DNA of 7,570 nucleotides from an uncultured Oceanospirillaceae bacterium (GCA_946221045.1 CAMIIY010000081.1:1-7570), one strand, 5' to 3'; shown: positions 1 to 7,570, counted from the first letter of the stretch. Numbers and translations are program-made. Notes: generated by a model not told the origin, from the sequence alone.

Positions 1-1027
1 GTTTCAGCTTTTCGCTGTAATACGCCAGATCCCAGGCTTCCAGTTGCTCCACACCGTATTCATTGCAGGCGAAATCACAGAGTTGCTGGTAATCCGCACG
101 AGCCACAGGCAGGCTCTTTTCCGCCAGATCCTGCAGGAAGTCGATGACCTGATTCGGCGTTTCTGCCATTTTGGTTGCCAGCGAATACTCGGCATAGTTA
201 TCAAAGCCCAGCAGTCTGGCCAGCTCCTGGCGCAGCGTCAGGATCTCTTCCATCACCGGGCTGTTATCCCATTTTCCGGCATTTGGTCCCTGATCCGACG
301 CCCGGGTGGCAAACGCGGTATAGATCTCTTTACGCAGTTCACGGTTGTCCGCATAGGTGATGGTGGCAATGTAGGACGGAAAATCCAGTGTCACCAGCCA
401 GCCGCTTTTCTCTTTCATCTCCGCCAGCTGCTTGGCCGCAGCCAGTGCCATCGGCGGCAGGCCTGCCAGCTCAGATTCATCACTAATCTCTTTCTGCCAG
501 GCATCCGATGCATCCATCACATTTTCAGAAAAACGCGTGGTCAGTTCGGAGAGGCGCTGTTGCAACTCGGCGTAACGTTGTTTGTCATCCCCCTGCAGGG
601 CAATACCGGATAAACGGAAATCCCGCAGGGTGTTTTTCACCACTTTCTGCTGGGCTTCATCCAGCTGTTGAAAACCCGTGCTTTGGGCCAGCGCCTGAAA
701 CGCCTGAAACATTGCCTGATTCTGCCCCATCTCGGTCCAGTACTGTGACAGTTTCGGCAGGCAGGCATTATAGGCTTCGCGCAAAGCATCGCTGTTAACC
801 ACACTGTTCATATGCGACACCGGCGACCAGGCTTTTGCCAGCCGGTCATTCATCTCTTCCAGTGGTGCCACCAGGGAATCCCAGTCCGGGTCTGTCAGGC
901 CGGCCAGAATTTTTTCCACCGTATCCCGGTTATCCTGCAACAGCTGATCGATCGCCGGCTCAATCTGATCAGGTTGGATCTGGCTGAAAGGGGGCAAGCC
1001 CTGAGAGGCTAACAGCGGGTTACTCAT
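1..1027 (-). CDS. prlC: Oligopeptidase A (M3 family zinc metallopeptidase), N-terminal half, truncated by window edge
   Basis: Cytoplasmic zinc endopeptidase that, in E. coli and Salmonella (also called OpdA), degrades short peptides, including cleaved signal peptides. The minus-strand reading frame is open from the ATG at 1027 to the window edge, giving 342 codons of a protein that is about 680 residues in E. coli. The translation begins MSNPLLASQGLPPFSQI and carries stretches nearly identical to E. coli PrlC, such as SPVSH.NSV near residue 70, TRASDQGPNAGKWDNS near residue 257 and WD.AYYSEK at the end. The HExxH zinc site, expected near residue 470, lies outside the window, so catalytic competence cannot be judged. 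The start is supported by AGGAG at 1037-1041, 9 nt upstream. The gene diverges from the carbonic anhydrase gene, an arrangement I recall from Pseudomonas. Identification is firm. Confidence 0.97.
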   Translation of the reverse strand, partial: MSNPLLASQGLPPFSQIQPDQIEPAIDQLLQDNRDTVEKILAGLTDPDWDSLVAPLEEMNDRLAKAWSPVSHMNSVVNSDALREAYNACLPKLSQYWTEMGQNQAMFQAFQALAQSTGFQQLDEAQQKVVKNTLRDFRLSGIALQGDDKQRYAELQQRLSELTTRFSENVMDASDAWQKEISDESELAGLPPMALAAAKQLAEMKEKSGWLVTLDFPSYIATITYADNRELRKEIYTAFATRASDQGPNAGKWDNSPVMEEILTLRQELARLLGFDNYAEYSLATKMAETPNQVIDFLQDLAEKSLPVARADYQQLCDFACNEYGVEQLEAWDLAYYSEKLK

Positions 1028-1056
1028 TCGAGGTCACTCCTAACGGATACGGTTTC

Positions 1057-1073
1057 CTATACAATGGGTATAG
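1057..1073. promoter_or_regulatory. 17-bp dyad, possible operator in the prlC/carbonic anhydrase divergent region
   Basis: CTATAC (1057-1062), a 5-nt centre AATGG, then GTATAG (1068-1073) form a perfect 6-5-6 inverted repeat. It lies over the predicted prlC -10 and transcription start, a position suited to a repressor. The half-sites are AT-rich and partly made of the -10 element itself, so coincidence is possible. No regulator is named by the sequence. Confidence 0.25.
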
Positions 1074-1089
1074 TAACGCCAATTTCAAT
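1062..1089 (-). promoter_or_regulatory. Candidate sigma32 (heat-shock) promoter of prlC, overlapping the sigma70-like one
   Basis: On the minus strand, ATTGAAA (1089-1083) resembles the sigma32 -35 element CTTGAAA with one mismatch. A 13-nt spacer separates it from ACCCATTG (1069-1062), which resembles the -10 element CCCCATNT with two mismatches. The spacer length is the usual one for this sigma factor. The Salmonella orthologue opdA is known to be heat-shock regulated, which makes this more plausible than chance. It shares bases with the sigma70-like -10 and spacer. Confidence 0.4.
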
Positions 1090-1095
1090 TGTCAG
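1067..1095 (-). promoter_or_regulatory. Candidate sigma70 promoter of prlC
   Basis: Read on the minus strand, CTGACA (1095-1090, 5 of 6 matches to TTGACA) is separated by exactly 17 nt from TATACC (1072-1067, 4 of 6 matches to TATAAT). Transcription would start near 1060, giving a leader of about 33 nt that contains the prlC Shine-Dalgarno sequence. Prediction by eye only. Confidence 0.45.
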
Positions 1096-1099
1096 ATCA

Positions 1100-1130
1100 T
1101 TGAGTTTCACAATCTGATGCAGAGTATTTT
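1100..1130 (+). promoter_or_regulatory. Weak candidate promoter for the carbonic anhydrase-lipoprotein pair
   Basis: TTGAGT (1100-1105) and TATTTT (1125-1130) are the best -35/-10-like pair before the plus-strand gene. Their 19-nt spacing is longer than optimal. Transcription would begin close to the Shine-Dalgarno AGGA at 1138-1141. Some promoter must exist here because the upstream gene is divergent, but its exact site is uncertain. Confidence 0.2.
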
Positions 1131-1148
1131 TCTATTCAGGACAGCCAC

Positions 1149-1694
1149 ATGAAAATCCGCAGCTATCAGGGCATGACACCTAAACTGGGTGAGCGTGTGT
1201 TTGTTGACCCCAGCGCCGTAGTACTGGGGGATGTTGAACTGGGTGATGACGTCTCCGTCTGGCCACTGACAGTGATTCGCGGCGACATGCACCGGATTCG
1301 GGTCGGGGCCCGTACCAGTTTGCAGGATGGTTCCGTGTTGCATATCACCCATGCTGGGCCCTATAGCCCGGACGGCTTTCCCCTGCTCATCGGCGACGAT
1401 GTAACCGTGGGTCATCAGGCAATGCTGCACGGCTGTACTATTGGCAGCCGGGTGCTGGTCGGCATGGGCGCCATGATCATGGACGGTGCCGTGGTGGAAG
1501 ATGAGGTGATTGTCGGTGCCGGCTCTCTGGTGCCACCGGGCAAAGTGCTTGAAAGCGGCTATCTCTATGTTGGACGCCCCGTCAAACAGGTGCGCCCACT
1601 GACAGAGAAAGAGATCAGCTTTTTCAGCTATACCGCCGGTAACTATGTCCGCCTGAAAGACAAACATCTGCAGGAAGACTATGCCACACTTTAA
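1149..1694 (+). CDS. yrdA: Gamma-class carbonic anhydrase family protein (YrdA-like hexapeptide-repeat trimer)
   Basis: A 181-residue left-handed beta-helix protein of the gamma-carbonic anhydrase/YrdA family, predicted to be cytoplasmic and trimeric with a metal at each subunit interface. Imperfect hexapeptide repeats run from about residue 17 to 131, followed by a C-terminal helix. The three metal-binding histidines of the family are present as His65 (in LHITH), His89 and His94 (in GHQAMLHGC). The structural or catalytic residues Arg44, Asp46, Gln59 and Asp60 are also in place. Length and sequence match E. coli YrdA closely. The acidic loop of archaeal Cam is absent, as is normal in this subgroup, so carbonic anhydrase activity is plausible but not assured. 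The ATG has AGGA 7 nt upstream. The last 14 nt overlap the lipoprotein gene, implying co-transcription. Confidence 0.95.
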   Translation: MKIRSYQGMTPKLGERVFVDPSAVVLGDVELGDDVSVWPLTVIRGDMHRIRVGARTSLQDGSVLHITHAGPYSPDGFPLLIGDDVTVGHQAMLHGCTIGSRVLVGMGAMIMDGAVVEDEVIVGAGSLVPPGKVLESGYLYVGRPVKQVRPLTEKEISFFSYTAGNYVRLKDKHLQEDYATL

Positions 1695-2298
1695 ACAGAT
1701 TGGTCTGGGACTCTGCCTGACATTAAGCGGCTGCATCAGCGTTCAGCAAACGCCTGCAGAGTGGCTGGGTTACTACGGCATCCCAGCCCCCGATGCCCAT
1801 ACACTGGTGTTATGCAGCACTGTAGACTGTGCGCAAACCGAACGAGTCACACTCAACCAGAGCCAGCTGACCCAGTTACGCGCCATTTTTGAGCCACCTG
1901 CAGATAACGCTGCTGAAGAGCGCGACCGGATTGCCGCAGCGATTGGCTTGCTGGAACGGCAGATGGCAGCGCCACTCAATACCGCCAACGATGGCCCCGG
2001 CAATACCCTTGCAGTCTTCAGCGGGGGCAACCAGCTTGATTGTGTGGCAGAAACCAGTAATACCAGCGTCTATCTCCTGCTGTTGCAACAAGAAGGCCTG
2101 TTAACCTTTCATGTTCCCGGCGGGCGCGCTCACCGTGGCCTCTTTACCCTGCACCTGCCCCATAATACGGCCACTGTTACCGCAATAGAGACCCGGCAAC
2201 AATACGTTGTTGATTCCTGGTACGGAGCAAACGGAGAGCCGGCCTGGATTATCCCGGTTGAAACCTGGCTGAAAGGCGCGCGGCCACCAAAAAGCTGA
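1681..2298 (+). CDS. Conserved uncharacterised lipoprotein with a possible papain/transglutaminase-like Cys-His-Asp triad
   Basis: A 205-residue protein with a short signal peptide: charged start with Lys5, a hydrophobic stretch at residues 7-15, and lipobox LSGC with Cys18 as the lipidation site. It is predicted to be anchored in the envelope facing the periplasm. From memory, the region around residues 118-200 belongs to an uncharacterised proteobacterial family whose pattern is DC..E..NT..YL, then PH.TA, then VDSW...NG.P, ending in a Trp-rich tail. Here these give Cys121, His161 and Asp178, in the order and rough spacing of a cysteine peptidase or transglutaminase triad. A Cys-x4-Cys pair (45, 50) also looks like a family feature and could form a disulphide. 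Start ATG has AGGA 5 nt upstream inside the carbonic anhydrase gene, with a 14-nt overlap. The function is unknown; the enzyme reading is inference. Confidence 0.85.
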   Translation: MPHFKQIGLGLCLTLSGCISVQQTPAEWLGYYGIPAPDAHTLVLCSTVDCAQTERVTLNQSQLTQLRAIFEPPADNAAEERDRIAAAIGLLERQMAAPLNTANDGPGNTLAVFSGGNQLDCVAETSNTSVYLLLLQQEGLLTFHVPGGRAHRGLFTLHLPHNTATVTAIETRQQYVVDSWYGANGEPAWIIPVETWLKGARPPKS

Positions 2299-2468
2299 AG
2301 CAAAGACAGAAGGGGTGACAAGTCAGCCTTTTAGTCCCCCCAGAGTAAAAGACCGACCGTCACGGTGTAGCATGAAAAATCACGCTGCAAGCATCTTCCA
2401 ATAGAGACCCGCCCGGCGCAAGATAAAAAGCGGAAATTTTCTCCCAATGTCTTACGTATGGCGGTCGG
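2299..2468. other. Convergent intergenic region with several small inverted repeats
   Basis: This 170-bp region separates the ends of the lipoprotein and Lon-like genes and contains no credible gene. Besides the hairpin at 2312-2341, it holds a 7-pair minus-strand hairpin at 2369-2386 (one G-U pair, loop TTTT). A short stem at 2432-2445 is followed on the minus strand by a T-run opposite 2425-2429. ACCGACCG (2352-2359) is matched by its complement CGGTCGGT (2462-2469), the latter touching the Lon-like stop codon. Termination in both directions is expected here, but no single strong intrinsic terminator stands out. Confidence 0.5.
2312..2341 (-). terminator. Candidate terminator hairpin between the convergent genes
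   Basis: GGGG-T-GAC (2312-2319) pairs with GTC-C-CCCC (2334-2341), giving seven pairs around one mismatch and a 14-nt loop. On the minus strand the stem is followed by TTCTGTCTTTG, a moderately T-rich tail, so it would act mainly on transcripts from the Lon-like gene. In the plus direction a competing smaller stem (2313-2328) is followed by TTTT (2329-2332). Both are weak by eye. Confidence 0.35.
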
Positions 2469-4850
2469 TTAATCTGTCTCTGTATTAACCCGTGCCGAGG
2501 CAATTTCCCGCAGGCGCTTGACGACCTGCGCATTCACACTGCGCAGGGTAAAACTGCCATCCGCCTTGCGTGTGCCAGCCTTTCGACCCATCAGAATCTC
2601 CAGACACTGATCCACATGAGCGACGGCATAAACCGAAAAATCGCCCCGCTCAACCGCTTCAACCACTTCCGCTTTCAGCATCAGATTGCGTACATTGGCG
2701 CGCGGGATCACAACACCCTGTGTCCCGGTCATGCCACGGGTTTTACAGAGGTTAAAGAAACCCTCGATTTTTTCATTAACACCACCAATCGCCTGCACCT
2801 CACCATACTGGTTAATTGAACCGGTAATGGCGTAACTCTGACTGATCGGGATATGGGTCAGGGCTGAGAGCAAGGTACAGACTTCCGCCAGGGAGGCACT
2901 GTCTCCGTCCACGTAGCCGTAGGACTGCTCCAGCGCGATGCTGGCGGACAGCGCCAGTGGGAAATCCTGCGCATACTGATGACCGAGAAAACCGGACAGA
3001 ATCAGCACCCCTTTGGAGTGGATCGGCTGCCCCAGTGTCACTTCGCGCTCAATATCGACAATGCCTCGATTACCGGGGTGGACAGTGGCGGTAATTCGCG
3101 CCGGAGTACCAAAGGAAACATCGCCTACCTGTAACACGGTAAGACCGTTTGCCTTACCAACCGCTTCCCCTTCGGTATCGATCAGCACGGTCTGATTGAG
3201 AATGCTCTCCTGAATTTTTTCCGACATGCGGGAGGTACGCCGCTCTTTCGCATCCAGCGCCATCTCCACATGATCGGCATTGATCAGGCTGTCTTCTTCC
3301 CGGATACGTTTGTAGTCAGCCTCACAGAGCAGGTCCACCAGCTCCCCGATATGGGCAGACAGCAGCTCCTGATCCTCTGCCTGACGCGAACTGTGCTCCA
3401 CCAGTCGGGCGACCGCACGGCGAGTCAGCGCCGCCAGCCCCTCTTCTTCGGCCAGCGTTTTCATCAACCGGGCATAATTACGGATCGACTGGGGGGTGCG
3501 TTTCACATCTTCATCAAAATCCACCACCACCCGGAACATCTTTTCAAAGTCGTGATCCAGTTCCTGCAGCAGGTAATAGATATTACGCCCGCCAATCAAC
3601 ACCAGTTTCACCGATAGCGGCACCGCTTCAGGCGTCAGAGTGATCGTACTCAGGCCGCTGTATTCACTGGCAGGACTTTCGATGCGTATCTCATGGGACT
3701 TCAGGGCACGCTTCAGCGCACCGTAGACAAAGGGTTGTTCCAGCAGTTTTTCGGCTTCCATCACCAGATAACCGCCGTTCGCCTGATGTAGCGCACCGGG
3801 GCGGATCAGCTTATAGCTGGTCGAAAGCGCCCCCATTTCGGAGGTGTACTCCACCCGCCCAAACAGATTTTCATAACTGGGATGAGCCTCATAGACCACC
3901 GGTGCACCTTTGATTTTCTGGTTATCCACCAGCAGGTTCACCCCATAGACATCCTCCAGCTGGCTCAGACGGCCGCTGTCGGTTGTGACTTCGCCTAATT
4001 TGTCTTCACCGGCAATGTCATTGCAGTTTTTAACCAGTGACGTTTCCATGGCGGTGAGATACTCATTCACGCCAGGAATATTGCTGTACTTCTCTTTAGC
4101 CGGTTGAAACAGCGGGGCTATCGCCTGCCGCGCCGTATCGCGGTCCAGGTTTTTGATCTTTTCCGAGGCTTCACGACGCCATTTAGGCAAACCCGTCAGC
4201 TCTTCGTTAAGTTTTTCCTCCAGCATGGCAATCGCCTTGTTAAAGGCATCCCGGGTTTCTTCCGGCAACTGGGAGAACACCGCCTCATCAATGGCCTGCC
4301 CCTCAGCGACGGGCGTAAAACCGATGCTGCCGGCATCCCGATATACAGCAATGCTGTACTGACGTCCCTCACGCTCTACCGTTTCGATGGCCTGATCGTA
4401 ATAACGGTTCAACTCGCGTTCGATTTTACTTTTATTGCGCTGGTAGGTCGGACTTTCGAAGGCCGCCGGCATCTCCGCCAAGACCCCTTCAAGGATGTTT
4501 TTCACATCCCGCTTAAACGTCTGCGCCTTGCCCGGCGGCAACTGGAGTGCGATAGGATGACGCGTATCCGAAATATTATTCAGGTACACCCAGTCACCCG
4601 GCTTTTTCTCTTTCTTGGCCGAGGTTTTCAGATTCTCCATCGCGAAGGAGAAACGCCCGGTATGCGGATTGCCCATCACAAACAGGTTATAACCGGGGCG
4701 ACGCATACCGATGCCAAATTCCATCGCTTCGATGGCTCTGACCTGACCAAAAAAGCCGGAGAAGGGTTCGAGTGTAGCGGTGGTTTTGAAGGGAAGCAGT
4801 TCAGGATCGCAGCGTTGATACAGCTGTTCGGGTGTCAGTCGGGTTTCCAT
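2469..4850 (-). CDS. Lon-family (S16) ATP-dependent protease with divergent AAA+ module, PA0779/AsrA type
   Basis: A 793-residue cytoplasmic protease of the long Lon-like family (AAA_32 plus helical insert plus Lon C-terminal domain). It closely resembles my recollection of Pseudomonas aeruginosa PA0779 (AsrA), which is linked to the heat-shock response to tobramycin. Numbering starts at the ATG at 4850. Residues 30-70 hold the N-terminal AAA strand with a degenerate Walker A (G60 NPHTG R66 F67, Lys replaced by Arg). Residues 75-290 form a charged helical insert. GALHQANGG near 352 precedes a Walker B-like YLVMEA (Glu365). The protease domain fills the last 200 residues, with catalytic Ser651 in GDSAS and Lys694 in GGVNEK, 43 residues apart as in E. 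coli Lon. ATG 4850 is chosen because AGGAG lies upstream and the N-terminus then fits PA0779. The alternatives are ATG 4886 (no ribosome site) and TTG 4934 (within the promoter). Confidence 0.93.
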   Translation of the reverse strand: METRLTPEQLYQRCDPELLPFKTTATLEPFSGFFGQVRAIEAMEFGIGMRRPGYNLFVMGNPHTGRFSFAMENLKTSAKKEKKPGDWVYLNNISDTRHPIALQLPPGKAQTFKRDVKNILEGVLAEMPAAFESPTYQRNKSKIERELNRYYDQAIETVEREGRQYSIAVYRDAGSIGFTPVAEGQAIDEAVFSQLPEETRDAFNKAIAMLEEKLNEELTGLPKWRREASEKIKNLDRDTARQAIAPLFQPAKEKYSNIPGVNEYLTAMETSLVKNCNDIAGEDKLGEVTTDSGRLSQLEDVYGVNLLVDNQKIKGAPVVYEAHPSYENLFGRVEYTSEMGALSTSYKLIRPGALHQANGGYLVMEAEKLLEQPFVYGALKRALKSHEIRIESPASEYSGLSTITLTPEAVPLSVKLVLIGGRNIYYLLQELDHDFEKMFRVVVDFDEDVKRTPQSIRNYARLMKTLAEEEGLAALTRRAVARLVEHSSRQAEDQELLSAHIGELVDLLCEADYKRIREEDSLINADHVEMALDAKERRTSRMSEKIQESILNQTVLIDTEGEAVGKANGLTVLQVGDVSFGTPARITATVHPGNRGIVDIEREVTLGQPIHSKGVLILSGFLGHQYAQDFPLALSASIALEQSYGYVDGDSASLAEVCTLLSALTHIPISQSYAITGSINQYGEVQAIGGVNEKIEGFFNLCKTRGMTGTQGVVIPRANVRNLMLKAEVVEAVERGDFSVYAVAHVDQCLEILMGRKAGTRKADGSFTLRSVNAQVVKRLREIASARVNTETD

Positions 4851-4862
4851 GCTGGCACAGTT

Positions 4863-4867
4863 CTCCT
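4863..4867 (-). promoter_or_regulatory. Ribosome binding site favouring the ATG at 4850 for the Lon-like gene
   Basis: AGGAG on the minus strand is 12 nt before the ATG at 4850. This is somewhat long but the only Shine-Dalgarno match near any candidate start. The ATG at 4886 has no such sequence within 20 nt upstream. Confidence 0.5.
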
Positions 4868-4905
4868 GCTGGGGCTGGAGGGTCATTTCGACCACTTTTA
4901 GTCCA

Positions 4906-4934
4906 GTTATACGCCTAGCAGAAAAACCATGCAA
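4906..4934 (-). promoter_or_regulatory. Candidate sigma70 promoter of the Lon-like protease gene
   Basis: On the minus strand, TTGCAT (4934-4929) and TATAAC (4911-4906, 5 of 6 matches to TATAAT) are separated by 17 nt. The start would be near 4899, leaving a leader of about 49 nt to the ATG at 4850. The -35 is weak, the -10 is good. It supports transcription independent of the aroE cluster and argues against the far-upstream TTG start. No sigma32-like -10 is seen. Confidence 0.45.
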
Positions 4935-4965
4935 GTCCGGGAAGTATGGAATTACACCAATAACG

Positions 4966-4984
4966 CTGTTTAAAAATCAAACAG
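4966..4984 (-). other. Small hairpin spanning the aroE stop codon
   Basis: CTGTTT (4966-4971) and AAACAG (4979-4984) form a 6-bp stem with the 7-nt loop AAAAATC, and the aroE stop codon at 4977-4979 falls at the loop edge. There is no T-run after it on the minus strand, so it is at most a weak pause or 3'-end stabilising element. Confidence 0.25.
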
Positions 4985-5804
4985 TTAGCGCTTTTCTCAG
5001 TTCTGCAATCACCGGGCTGGTTTCAGGCTGAACACCGCGCCACAAGCGGAATGATTCCGCAGCCTGCTCAACCAGCATGCCGAGGCCATCCATAACTTTT
5101 TCAGCGCCATGGCGGTCCGCCCACTGACAGAATGCGGTGGGTTCAGCACCGTACATCATGTCATAGCACCAACCACCCGCAGCCAGTACATCCTCAGGCA
5201 GAGGTGGGACTTCGCCCTGCAGGCTGGCCGCAGTGCCATTGATAATCAGATCAAACTGCTGACCGCTCAGCGCCTCAAAACCACAGCCCTCTACCGCGCC
5301 CTGACCCGCCATCAGATCAGCCAGCTGCCTGGCCTTCTCAGCAGTACGGTTGGCAATCACCAGTGCAGCAGGCTGTTCTGCCATGACCGGTTGCAATACA
5401 CCCCGCACGGCACCGCCTGCACCCAGAATCAGTATACGCTTGCCGCTGATCTGGCCACCATGATTTGACACAATATCCCGGACCATGCCAATGCCATCGG
5501 TGTTATCCCCGCAAAGCTCCCCGGCCTGATTGCGATAAAGTGTATTCACCGCCCCCGCCAGCTCGGCCCGGGGCGAGCGTTGCTCTGCCAGTGCCCATGC
5601 CTGTTGCTTAAATGGAATTGTGATGTTCAGCCCCAGGCCCTGCCCGGTTAAAAAACCGCTCACCGCCTCAGCAAACCCGTCCTCCGGTACACAGATCGCT
5701 TCATAGTTCAGGTCCTGAGCTGTCTGCCGGGCAAAAGCGGCATGTATCTGTGGGGATTTGGAGTGTTTGATCGGGTTACCAAACACCGCGTAACGGTCTG
5801 TCAC
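4977..5804 (-). CDS. aroE: Shikimate dehydrogenase (NADP-dependent)
   Basis: Reduces 3-dehydroshikimate to shikimate with NADPH, the fourth step of the shikimate pathway to chorismate and aromatic amino acids; cytoplasmic. The 275-residue product matches E. coli AroE (272 residues) along its length. The substrate site has HSKSP (14-18) with Ser15 and Ser17, Lys66 in NITIPFK as the catalytic lysine, and Asp103 in GDNTDG as its partner. The NADP fold has GAGGAVRG (128-135) and NRT (152-154), the phosphate-binding clamp of AroE rather than YdiB. The start is GTG at 5804, directly after the hemF stop codon with no gap. It is supported by GGAGGT inside the hemF end, so translation is probably coupled. 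It is the last gene of the purE-tsaC-hemF-aroE cluster. Confidence 0.97.
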   Translation of the reverse strand: MTDRYAVFGNPIKHSKSPQIHAAFARQTAQDLNYEAICVPEDGFAEAVSGFLTGQGLGLNITIPFKQQAWALAEQRSPRAELAGAVNTLYRNQAGELCGDNTDGIGMVRDIVSNHGGQISGKRILILGAGGAVRGVLQPVMAEQPAALVIANRTAEKARQLADLMAGQGAVEGCGFEALSGQQFDLIINGTAASLQGEVPPLPEDVLAAGGWCYDMMYGAEPTAFCQWADRHGAEKVMDGLGMLVEQAAESFRLWRGVQPETSPVIAELRKALTV

Positions 5805-7303
<1,499 letters not shown>

Positions 7304-7314
<11 letters not shown>

Positions 7315-7570
7315 CGTTTTTCAGCTGTTCCTGCAGTGCAGCGTCTTTCGCAAGCACTGAATCAATGTTGGCCTGACGCTCGTCACGCAGACGCTGAGCC
7401 AGCGTAACATCGCTGACAGCCATAATCTGAGCAGCCAGGTAGGCTGCATTTTTAGCACCGGCTTTACCTATGGCGACGGTTGCAACCGGGAGCCCGCCTG
7501 GCATTTGCACAGTCGACAGCAACGCGTCCAGGCCATCCAGAGAGGCGTTGATAGGCACGCCAATTACAGG
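7304..7570 (-). CDS. purE: N5-carboxyaminoimidazole ribonucleotide mutase, C-terminal part, truncated by window edge
   Basis: Class I PurE rearranges N5-CAIR to CAIR in purine nucleotide synthesis, normally taking the product of PurK. The visible frame is 88 codons plus a TAA stop, open to the right edge, roughly the C-terminal half of a protein of about 165 residues. It begins at PVIGVPI and continues through [20 protein letters not shown], then AAYLAAQI, closely following E. coli PurE. The N-terminal GS.SD substrate site lies beyond the window. A short frame from an internal GTG would mislead: the protein clearly continues upstream in the same frame. The next gene downstream is tsaC, overlapping by 11 nt, rather than purK. 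Confidence 0.95.

Noticed and set aside
44..613. 189-codon open frame on the plus strand
   Set aside because: It is opposite prlC, whose minus-strand frame aligns with E. coli PrlC throughout; shadow frame.
1107..1736. 209-codon open frame on the minus strand opposite the carbonic anhydrase gene
   Set aside because: It lies fully antisense to a firmly identified gene, shows no recognisable motif and is explained by codon bias of the sense strand.
2372..2404. 10-residue open frame in the convergent intergenic region
   Set aside because: No ribosome binding site and too short to support without conservation data.
2183..2411. 13-nt direct repeat CAATAGAGACCCG at 2183-2195 and 2399-2411
   Set aside because: A match of this length is expected about once by chance in a window this size, and no extension, target duplication or mobile gene accompanies it.
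4104..4901. 265-codon open frame on the plus strand opposite the Lon-like gene
   Set aside because: Antisense shadow of a well-matched protease gene; composition is rich in Arg, His and Phe without domain signals.

Overview
The window reads as ordinary chromosomal DNA of a gammaproteobacterium, most likely a marine member of the Oceanospirillales/Pseudomonadales side. PrlC, HemF, AroE, TsaC, PurE and the YrdA-type carbonic anhydrase resemble the Escherichia coli proteins closely over their whole visible length. The long Lon-like protease resembles the Pseudomonas aeruginosa PA0779 (AsrA) type. Genus cannot be fixed from the sequence alone. No tRNA, rRNA, CRISPR array, insertion sequence, phage gene or attachment site is visible.

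Layout. (1) At the left edge, on the minus strand, lies the first half of prlC (oligopeptidase A), cut by the window before its zinc site. (2) A divergent intergenic region of about 120 bp follows. It carries a sigma70-like promoter and an overlapping sigma32-like promoter for prlC, plus a 17-bp dyad across the -10 and start region. (3) On the plus strand are a gamma-class carbonic anhydrase and a small lipoprotein gene that overlaps its end by 14 nt. (4) A 170-bp convergent intergenic region contains weak terminator-like hairpins. (5) On the minus strand is a roughly 790-residue Lon-family protease with a divergent AAA+ module and an intact Ser-Lys protease domain. It has its own promoter. 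(6) Upstream of it, on the same strand, is a tightly packed cluster transcribed purE - tsaC - hemF - aroE. Its joints are an 11-nt overlap, a 16-nt gap and a 0-nt junction. purE is cut by the right edge.

Functionally the minus-strand cluster groups housekeeping steps from different pathways: purine synthesis, tRNA t6A modification, haem synthesis and the shikimate pathway. They appear to be co-transcribed and translationally coupled. prlC and the Lon-like gene are both proteases that may belong to stress responses. The least understood gene is the lipoprotein at 1681-2298. I recognise it as a conserved but uncharacterised family. Its conserved Cys, His and Asp are spaced like the triad of papain/transglutaminase-fold enzymes, and this is the best lead for new biology here. 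I found no sign of a larger undescribed system such as a defence island or biosynthetic cluster.
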